Source of the DNA: Metabacillus sp. FJAT-52054
GTDB lineage: Bacteria; Bacillota; Bacilli; Bacillales; Bacillaceae
Direction: 5' to 3'
DNA length: 64,000 nucleotides
NCBI RefSeq assembly: GCF_037201815.1
Contig: NZ_CP147407.1
Span: forward strand, 3,790,723 to 3,854,722
Shown here: positions 57,933 through 64,000 of the stretch, one piece after another
How the letters are laid out: the number at the start of each line of letters is the position of its first letter
How positions within the stretch are numbered: position 1 is the first letter of the stretch
The notes under the pieces: model-generated
Databases searched by the model: none
Seen by the model: the letters and a program-made list of their open reading frames with translations, nothing else
Told to the model about the DNA's origin: nothing
Translations under genes and position numbers: made by a program

Positions 57933-58154
57933 TCAGTCTCCTGGAAAGTAGTGGCGGACCAGCTTCAGCATGCCGTAAACGCCTGCTGACAGTCCTAAAA
58001 GAAGGCCAATGATTAAAAACAGCGGTACCGTATGAAGATAGCCGTCGAGCCATCTTCCGGCGAAAATCCCTATTAAAACAGATCCTACCAAATGTGATAG
58101 AATGCCAGACATAAGGGCCATAGCCTGTAACGGATGACGATTTTTATCGCGCAT
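57933..58154 (-). CDS. atpZ: AtpZ/AtpI-family membrane protein
   Basis: 73 residues, two membrane spans (MSGILSHLVGSVLIGIFAGR; VPLFLIIGLLLGLSAGVYGM) with the conserved GRWLDG between them. It matches AtpZ, encoded at the head of atp operons of some Bacillus, where it acts with AtpI. The start at 58154 follows AGGGG by ten bases. First gene of the operon, seven bases before atpI. Confidence 0.82.
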   Translation of the reverse strand: MRDKNRHPLQAMALMSGILSHLVGSVLIGIFAGRWLDGYLHTVPLFLIIGLLLGLSAGVYGMLKLVRHYFPGD

Positions 58155-58347
58155 TTTTACAGCACCCCTCAATCAGGTTTTATAGGTCATTTCAGGGGAA
58201 ATATACAAGTAATTCACAAGTTTTGAAAACCTTATCATTACCCTCATATAGCATAACAATAGGCACTGGGCTGTGTCAATGTGATTCCTTGCTAAAAGTT
58301 CACAAACACCCCAGCCCGGCACAAATTGTTCACATTTTTAGACAAAG

Positions 58348-60576
58348 TTAGCGTTGACTCCTAAAATCGATCGTGAGCGAGGTTTCAATTACATCCTCAA
58401 CCTTCCCTTTTTTCGCGAAAATAAGGGCTTTGTAGGTTCCCTCACTAACTTTTAGCTCCCTGTTTTTCAGTACTCTTTTCAGCCGGCCTTTTCCGACATG
58501 TTTCTTCCAATCCAAATATCCAATAAAATGATACGATGCAGGTTCATATAAAGCAATGCCAATTTCATCCGCGCCGCCTGGAAGGTAAACCTCATACTCG
58601 CTCGTGCCCGGCTCTTTGCCGGGATGAAAGTCAAAGCCCATCAGACGGGGATAATCAGGTTCATTCATCATGTAAAGATAGGGAATGCTGAAGCGCTCCG
58701 ATCCGGCTGTCACATTAAGCCACCCCTGATGGGTGCCGTCAACGAGGTGCATCGGCGTTCCTTCCAGCTCAATTTCGACCTCTTTGGAGGATAGGGGGTT
58801 TACATACTGAGCTGCCGGAATATGCCACGTAACTCCCTGGGCTCTTGATGGATAAGAGAAAACAAATTTTTTCGTTTGGCCGGAGTGATTCACAAGTTTG
58901 ATCTTAGCTTTGTGCGCGGATCTTCTTCCGCCAGATGAAAACTGCGAAAAGACGAGGGAGCCAGGCACCGCTAAAACCTCACTTTTCACCGCTCTCCAGA
59001 CATCCATTCTCCCAGCACCCTGGCTGATTGGCTCGTAAAGCCTTGAGTGATAATCTTTGAGCGGCTTTGCCGTATTCATAAGCGCGGCCTTTACTTCCTC
59101 CGGGCTCCAATCCGGGTGAGCCTGCCTGATCAGTGCTGCCGCCCCTGCCACAAGCGGCGCTGCCATACTGGTTCCTTGAAGCGGTTTGTATTGTTTGTCC
59201 GGGATTGTGCTCATGATGGCTACCCCTGGAGCGACAAGATCCGGTTTGATTTCCCAGCTTCCGGTCACTGGCCCCCGGGAGCTGAAGCTTGCCAGGGTGT
59301 CTTCTTCTTTTATCTGAAGGATGCTTGCACGCTGCCGCAGAGACCGTCTAAGTTTTACCCCATCCTGTCTCGACAGGGACGCTGCAGGAATCCCAATGTT
59401 TTTCATCGAGCCTGCAAAATTCCCTTTTTCATTGTTATAGACGAGGATGGCAGCCGCCCCTCTGCTCTCAGCTGATGCTGCTTTTTCAGAAAAAGGAATT
59501 TTCCCTCTCTGCACCAGGACAAGCTTTCCTCTGATATCTTTCGGAAACTCATTTCCCCTTCCGAAGCCTGCATCTGTAATTTCCAGGCCGCGAAATGCTC
59601 TCCACTCAGCTGCGCCTTGAAATGGAATGAGTCTGATAGGCTCAGCATTATCCAATAGCAGCTTGTATCCTTTTATGGGAGGAGTTGATGCACCGACGGA
59701 TATTGCTTTTTCAGCAGTTCCCGGTGAGCCGAGCGTCCATTTTCCCGGACCGGAATTACCGCTCGCCGCCACCGCAATAACGCCCTTCTCTACAGCTTTA
59801 TTTAAAGCTAGGCTTGTCGGCCAGTCCGGACCGTTCACATCGTTTCCAAGAGATAGATTCAGAACGTCCACTTTATCCTTTACCGCCCGGTCAATAGCCG
59901 CGATGATCCACTCCGAAGTTCCAATCCCTCCCGGACCAAGGGCCCTGTATATGTAAAGGCTTGCTTCTGGAGCGATTCCTTTGATTTTGCCATTCGCAGC
60001 AATAATTCCCGCTACATGGGTTCCATGAATCGTTGCTAACTCTTCACTTCCCCTTGTCTCCATCGGATCCCGGTCATCATCCACTACATCATAGCCGCCT
60101 GCGTAATTCCTGCGCAGATCAGGATGGAGATAGTCCATTCCTGTGTCAATGACACCAACCTTCACACCCTTGCCTGTCAGCCGCTGATTTTTTGAATCAA
60201 AAAGACTGCGCACCTTGTCACCTCCAACGAAGGAAACATGTGATTGCGATTCGGTATTATAGGTCGTGACCGGACCAAGATCCTCCACTTCAGGCTGAGC
60301 GGACAGCCTTGTTAAATCTGCTAGGGTGCCCTCTACCGATATCCCTTTGAATACCTCCGTATAGACATGTCTGATTTTCAGCCTTGGAAATTGATTTTTA
60401 AACTTCGCCTGAAAGCTTCGCCATTCAGCCGGCTTTACAATCAGAATCCGCTTTTCCATACCCGTTCCGCTCTCTTCCGGAATCGGCGGCCGGCTTGGAT
60501 AGGAATAAGCATTCGAGGACGTTTTTACTGCCGCTGCAAAGCATAGAATAAGCAGAAGAATGATTGTCTTTTTCAT
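58348..60576 (-). CDS. Extracellular subtilisin-like serine protease (Vpr-like, S8 with PA domain)
   Basis: 742 residues. Signal peptide MKKTIILLLILCFAAAVKTS; an I9-type propeptide ends near residue 110. The catalytic triad is Asp in VGVIDTGMDY, His in IHGTHVAGIIAANG and Ser in LQGTSMAAPLVAGAAAL; the oxyanion Asn is in AASGNSGPG. A PA (protease-associated) insert sits between His and Ser (LVLVQRGKIPFSEKAASAES). A beta-sandwich C-terminal region follows. Domain order matches B. subtilis Vpr, which is slightly longer. Possible roles are nutrition or processing of secreted peptides. Confidence 0.92.
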   Translation of the reverse strand: MKKTIILLLILCFAAAVKTSSNAYSYPSRPPIPEESGTGMEKRILIVKPAEWRSFQAKFKNQFPRLKIRHVYTEVFKGISVEGTLADLTRLSAQPEVEDLGPVTTYNTESQSHVSFVGGDKVRSLFDSKNQRLTGKGVKVGVIDTGMDYLHPDLRRNYAGGYDVVDDDRDPMETRGSEELATIHGTHVAGIIAANGKIKGIAPEASLYIYRALGPGGIGTSEWIIAAIDRAVKDKVDVLNLSLGNDVNGPDWPTSLALNKAVEKGVIAVAASGNSGPGKWTLGSPGTAEKAISVGASTPPIKGYKLLLDNAEPIRLIPFQGAAEWRAFRGLEITDAGFGRGNEFPKDIRGKLVLVQRGKIPFSEKAASAESRGAAAILVYNNEKGNFAGSMKNIGIPAASLSRQDGVKLRRSLRQRASILQIKEEDTLASFSSRGPVTGSWEIKPDLVAPGVAIMSTIPDKQYKPLQGTSMAAPLVAGAAALIRQAHPDWSPEEVKAALMNTAKPLKDYHSRLYEPISQGAGRMDVWRAVKSEVLAVPGSLVFSQFSSGGRRSAHKAKIKLVNHSGQTKKFVFSYPSRAQGVTWHIPAAQYVNPLSSKEVEIELEGTPMHLVDGTHQGWLNVTAGSERFSIPYLYMMNEPDYPRLMGFDFHPGKEPGTSEYEVYLPGGADEIGIALYEPASYHFIGYLDWKKHVGKGRLKRVLKNRELKVSEGTYKALIFAKKGKVEDVIETSLTIDFRSQR

Positions 60577-60654
60577 AGCAAAACCCCCTCCTTCGAATTA
60601 GGGTTCTCAGAGGCGGTTCGTTTTATTAGTAAAATGGGGTGCTTGCATACCATA

Positions 60655-60693
60655 AAAAAAGGCCTGAACCCGAGAATCGAGTTCAAGCCTTTT
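60655..60693 (-). terminator. Terminator of upp
   Basis: AAAGGCCTGAAC pairs imperfectly with GTTCAAGCCTTT; a run of seven T residues follows on the minus strand. Confidence 0.85.
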
Positions 60694-60698
60694 ATTCT

Positions 60699-61337
60699 TT
60701 ATTTTGTTCCGAACATTCTGTCGCCAGCGTCTCCGAGACCAGGGACAATGTATCCTTTTTCGTTCAATTTTTCATCAAGAGCTGCGATGAAAATATCTAC
60801 GTCAGGATGAGCAAGCTTAAATTCTTCCACGCCTTCAGGTGCTGCAATCAGGCACATGAATTTAATGTTTTTCGCTCCGCGTTTTTTCAGGCTGTTGATC
60901 GCTTCAATTGCTGATCCGCCTGTCGCAAGCATTGGGTCCACTACGATGAAATCGCGCTCTTCCACATCGGATGGAAGCTTCGCATAATATTCAATCGGCT
61001 TAAGCGTTTCAGGATCGCGGTAAAGACCCACATGTCCCACTTTTGCTGCAGGAATAAGCTTAAGGATTCCGTCTACCATCCCAAGGCCCGCGCGCAGAAT
61101 CGGAATAATCGCCAGTTTTTTTCCGCCGAGTACGTTTGATTTTGCAACGGTTACCGGTGTCTCTACTTCTACTTCTTCAAGCGGAAGATCTCTAGTAATT
61201 TCGAATGCCATCAATGTTGCCACTTCGTCTACCAATTCACGGAAGTCCTTTGTGCCTGTTTTTACATCTCTTATGTAAGTTAGCTTATGCTGAATTAGCG
61301 GATGATCAAAAACGTATACTTTCCCCAACCTGCTCAT
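60699..61337 (-). CDS. upp: Uracil phosphoribosyltransferase
   Basis: 212 residues, normal length. Converts uracil and PRPP to UMP in pyrimidine salvage. The PRPP loop is [16 protein letters not shown], the uracil site is [11 protein letters not shown] at the C terminus, and [12 protein letters not shown] is conserved. Lies between glyA and the atp operon, as in B. subtilis, but with a protease gene inserted on the atp side. Confidence 0.96.
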   Translation of the reverse strand: MSRLGKVYVFDHPLIQHKLTYIRDVKTGTKDFRELVDEVATLMAFEITRDLPLEEVEVETPVTVAKSNVLGGKKLAIIPILRAGLGMVDGILKLIPAAKVGHVGLYRDPETLKPIEYYAKLPSDVEERDFIVVDPMLATGGSAIEAINSLKKRGAKNIKFMCLIAAPEGVEEFKLAHPDVDIFIAALDEKLNEKGYIVPGLGDAGDRMFGTK

Positions 61338-61435
61338 CTCCTTTTAATAAATCGTACCTGTTTCATTGCACTTCCATTGATTCTACAGAAAAAGACCGCG
61401 GGTTTCAAGAGTGAGACCGGTATAGTAAAACATGG

Positions 61436-61463
61436 AAAAAGGAGCAGCTTTCACAGCTGCTCC
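61436..61463 (-). terminator. Terminator of glyA
   Basis: GGAGCAGCT pairs with AGCTGCTCC around a five-base loop, followed by TTTTTCC on the minus strand. Confidence 0.88.
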
Positions 61464-61471
61464 CAGGGACC

Positions 61472-62704
61472 TTAATAAAGCGGGAATTTGGAAGTAAGAG
61501 CTTCCGCGCGTTCCGCTGCTTCCTTTTGTTTTTCTTCGTCTTCGCTATTTTTTAAAGCAAGGGCAATGATTGCAGCAATCTCGTCCATCGCTTCAAGCCC
61601 GAAGCCGCGTGTCGTGACGGCTGCTGTTCCAATTCGGATACCGCTTGTTACAAATGGGCTTTCGGGATCAAATGGAATGGTATTTTTATTTGTCGTAATG
61701 CCGATCTCATCCAGGATTTTTTCAGCCACTTTGCCTGTCAGGTTCAGGGACCGTACATCGAGAAGGACCAAATGGTTATCCGTACCGCCGGATACGAGAT
61801 TGATGCCTTCTTTAACAAGAGATTCGCCAAGACGCTTCGCGTTCTCGATGATTTTTTCGCCGTATTCTTTAAATTCAGGCTGAAGGGCTTCACCGAAAGC
61901 AACAGCTTTAGCCGCGATCACATGCATAAGCGGACCGCCTTGAATTCCAGGGAAGATCGATTTATCAATCTTTTTCGCAAACTCTTCCTTGCAGAGAATC
62001 ATTCCGCCGCGAGGTCCGCGAAGTGTTTTATGAGTCGTCGTCGTCACAAAATCCGCGTAAGGAACAGGATTCGAATGAAGTCCTACCGCTACAAGACCTG
62101 CAATGTGTGCCATATCAACCATGAAGTAGGCTCCCACCTCATCCGCAATTTCACGGAACTTCTGGAAGTCGATTTCACGAGGATACGCACTTGCTCCAGC
62201 CACAATCAGTTTTGGTTTATGCTCGATTGCTTTTTGACGCACATCTTCATAGTTAATACGGTGCGTCTCTTTATCTACACCGTATTCAACAAAGTTGTAC
62301 TGAACTCCGCTGAAATTAACGGGGCTGCCGTGGGTAAGGTGGCCGCCGTGGGAAAGATTCATACCAAGTACTGTATCTCCATGCTCCAGGATGGTAAAGT
62401 AAACGGCCATGTTTGCCTGTGCACCGGAATGCGGCTGAACGTTCGCATGCTCAGCACCGAAAATTTCCTTCGCACGGTCGCGCGCAATATCTTCTACGAT
62501 ATCTACGTATTCGCAGCCGCCATAATAGCGCTTGCCCGGATAGCCTTCTGCATATTTGTTCGTCAGCACAGAACCTTGCGCTTCCATTACCGCTTCACTT
62601 ACAAAGTTCTCAGATGCAATAAGTTCAATCTTTGTCTGCTGGCGTTTAAGCTCCTGCTGCATCGCTTCAAATACGGATGGATCCTGCTTTTGCAAAAATG
62701 TCAT
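61472..62704 (-). CDS. glyA: Serine hydroxymethyltransferase
   Basis: 410 residues, full length. Interconverts serine plus tetrahydrofolate with glycine plus methylene-tetrahydrofolate. The PLP lysine is in [56 protein letters not shown] and the substrate/folate regions are intact. Single gene with its own terminator. Confidence 0.97.
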   Translation of the reverse strand: MTFLQKQDPSVFEAMQQELKRQQTKIELIASENFVSEAVMEAQGSVLTNKYAEGYPGKRYYGGCEYVDIVEDIARDRAKEIFGAEHANVQPHSGAQANMAVYFTILEHGDTVLGMNLSHGGHLTHGSPVNFSGVQYNFVEYGVDKETHRINYEDVRQKAIEHKPKLIVAGASAYPREIDFQKFREIADEVGAYFMVDMAHIAGLVAVGLHSNPVPYADFVTTTTHKTLRGPRGGMILCKEEFAKKIDKSIFPGIQGGPLMHVIAAKAVAFGEALQPEFKEYGEKIIENAKRLGESLVKEGINLVSGGTDNHLVLLDVRSLNLTGKVAEKILDEIGITTNKNTIPFDPESPFVTSGIRIGTAAVTTRGFGLEAMDEIAAIIALALKNSEDEEKQKEAAERAEALTSKFPLY

Positions 62705-62921
62705 GATAATTTCCCCCTTGGTTGGACAGTAGTGGCTTGCTTATATGCTCCTATTTTACACATATTCTGAACGAAATGTAAAAGACAATCGGCTGATTTT
62801 TGAAAAAATGAGGCTAATACCGAACTATAAAGAGTTGAATGGAAGAGATTGTTCGAAATGAGGGGGATGGCGGAAAGCAGTGGATTATTAAAGGAGCAGT
62901 TTTGGCAAAGGGGGGTATATT

Positions 62922-63018
62922 GATTGGACAGAGTCGTGAGCGAAACGGACAATTAACACCGTGGAATGGACAAATTCAGTCCCGAAACGGACAGATCATC
63001 GGGTGAATGGACAAATAG
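62922..63018. repeat. ~21-bp degenerate repeat array F (AANGGACAAAT core)
   Basis: Five units at 20-22 bp spacing: TGATTGGACAGAGTCG, AAACGGACAATTAACACC, AATGGACAAATTCAGTCC, AAACGGACAGATCATCGG, AATGGACAAATAGGATCG. AAAC and AAT units alternate. No gene is supported in the glyA-upstream gap (62705-63255); the part after 63019 shows only weak similar periodicity. Confidence 0.8.
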
Positions 63019-63262
63019 GATCGATCAGATTAGTGAGAGGAACGCGTAAATAAGACGGTATAATCTCCAAATAAAAAGGAACGGTTCTTGCCGCTTCAAC
63101 AGGTTTTCTGTCAAGAACTTCAATTAATCCTGCCAAACCTTATTTTCCAACCGTTTTCCGGCCAAAACTAGCCACTTTTGCCCTGCTATATAACTCCTGT
63201 TTAGCCTGTGGGAGGCCTGCTGTTTTATGTTATGCCCTTCGGTTGATTAACAGAAAAATGAA

Positions 63263-63292
63263 AAGGAGAAGCAGTTCAAACTGCTTCTCCTT
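63263..63292 (-). terminator. Terminator of the NmrA-like gene
   Basis: AAGGAGAAGCAGTT pairs with AACTGCTTCTCCTT around a two-base core loop; TTTTC follows on the minus strand. Confidence 0.85.
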
Positions 63293-63297
63293 CCGTA

Positions 63298-64000
63298 TTA
63301 CATCCAGGCCTTCCTATGGGCCGCCGCAAATTCACTTAAACTAACCGGCTTTTTTCCAGTTACCATTTCAACTGTATTGGTTACACGGTCTTCTGCACCG
63401 TTTGCAATTTTTTCCTCAAGACTTGCCATGAAACCGGCATACTCTGTTGTTAAGCCTCCTTGGATCATAGCCTGCTCATACTGGCTAAGAGGCATGTTTC
63501 CATATTGAATGGTGGTGCCGGCAGCATGGCCGATCATCGAAGCAGCTTCTGAATAGCTCAAAGCCTCCGGACCGGTAATGATGTGGCTCGTGTTGTGCGG
63601 CTCTTGATCGATTAATGCACGAACGCCAACTTCCGCAATGTCATCTGCATTGACAAAACCAATTTTCCCATCACCGGCTGCCGACCAAATCTTGTTTTCT
63701 GATTTAATGGTGTGAAGGTGGTGAGGGGCCAGGAAATTCTCCATAAAATAAGAAGGACGGAGAATGGCATATTCAGGTGCCAGCTGCTTGACAGCGAGCT
63801 GCAGCTTCCCAAACACTTGACCGTCATCAGAGACGATGGCCGCACCGAGCATGACCACCCGCTTCACTCCGGAATTCAAAGCTTTTTTCAAAAAAGGCAG
63901 AACGGCAGGCAGCGGATCAAGCACACTGACCGGTGCAACCAGGTACAATTTTTCTATCCCGTTAAATAGTTCATCAGGAAATTGCCCGCTGTGCCAGTCG
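63298..64000 (-). CDS. NmrA-like / atypical SDR NAD(P)-binding protein (partial, start outside window)
   Basis: The last ~233 residues of an atypical short-chain dehydrogenase of the NmrA/SDRa5 type. The frame is open to the window edge (the most upstream residues read DWHSGQFPDELFNGIEKLY), so the N-terminal dinucleotide loop lies beyond it. Visible features are GVKRVVMLGAAIVSDDG, the substrate-side AILRPSYFMENFLAPH, and GFVNADDIAEVGVRAL typical of this group. Family members sense or use NAD(P)H/quinones; no specific substrate is supported. Ends at its own terminator. Confidence 0.85.
   Translation of the reverse strand, partial: DWHSGQFPDELFNGIEKLYLVAPVSVLDPLPAVLPFLKKALNSGVKRVVMLGAAIVSDDGQVFGKLQLAVKQLAPEYAILRPSYFMENFLAPHHLHTIKSENKIWSAAGDGKIGFVNADDIAEVGVRALIDQEPHNTSHIITGPEALSYSEAASMIGHAAGTTIQYGNMPLSQYEQAMIQGGLTTEYAGFMASLEEKIANGAEDRVTNTVEMVTGKKPVSLSEFAAAHRKAWM

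Overview
The window is chromosomal DNA from a spore-forming, motile member of the Bacillaceae. The evidence is spoIID, spoIIQ and spoIIID, the flhO/flhP basal-body rod genes, mbl, strong AGGAGG-type ribosome binding sites, and a gene order close to the B. subtilis glyA-upp-atp ... murAA-spoIID ... spoIIQ ... spoIIID-mbl-flhO-flhP-fabZ ... ssbB-ywpF region. Species cannot be named from the sequence. Most genes lie on the minus strand. No rRNA, tRNA, prophage or CRISPR array was seen.

Layout. (1) 1-1880: the end of a SNF2-family helicase gene, then an accessory patch. The patch holds a REP-associated (Y1/HUH) transposase gene, two tandem pairs of ~128-bp elements with inverted-repeat ends flanking it, a 32-bp perfect palindrome, and a GC-rich segment that folds as a compact RNA. 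(2) 1885-11893: a complete type VII (Ess/Yuk) secretion operon, esxA-esaB-essB-essC-esaA-essA. (3) 12282-20480: small unknown genes, a chemoreceptor with a sigma-D-like promoter, a DedA protein, ssbB, ywpF, a lipoprotein, an unlisted 27-codon gene, fabZ, epuA-like, flhP and flhO. (4) 20625-21492: a repeat-rich patch with a structured terminator, an 11-bp G-rich tandem array and four more transposase-type elements. (5) 21534-24163: a TetR regulator with matching operators on itself and on the next gene, then mbl and spoIIID. (6) 24579-28216: a Fur-box-controlled ferric iron ABC transporter. (7) 28579-33269: a frameshifted GNAT gene, a Gfo/Idh/MocA oxidoreductase, spoIIQ, a VanZ-like gene, ywnH-like acetyltransferase and spoIID. 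(8) 34032-47409: murAA, ywmB, ywzB and an 11-gene nuoABCDHIJKLMN operon without nuoEFG. (9) 47988-50643: three unknown genes and a sigma-B-type promoter followed by a short sigma-factor-like remnant. (10) 50650-58154: the atp operon atpZ-I-B-E-F-H-A-G-D-C. (11) 58348-64000: a Vpr-like subtilase, upp, glyA and a partial NmrA-like gene.

Functional links. The nuo and atp operons together give proton-pumping electron input and ATP synthesis. murAA, mbl, spoIID, spoIIQ and spoIIID serve wall synthesis and sporulation. The type VII locus is a self-contained export machine with no recognisable LXG effector beside it.

The most unusual content lies between genes. At least six different arrays of degenerate ~20-22-bp repeats occupy four intergenic gaps, each with its own core. 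There are also two dispersed-repeat families, one copy of each lying inside an essential operon (nuo, atp), and the transposase/element/RNA cluster at 361-1815.
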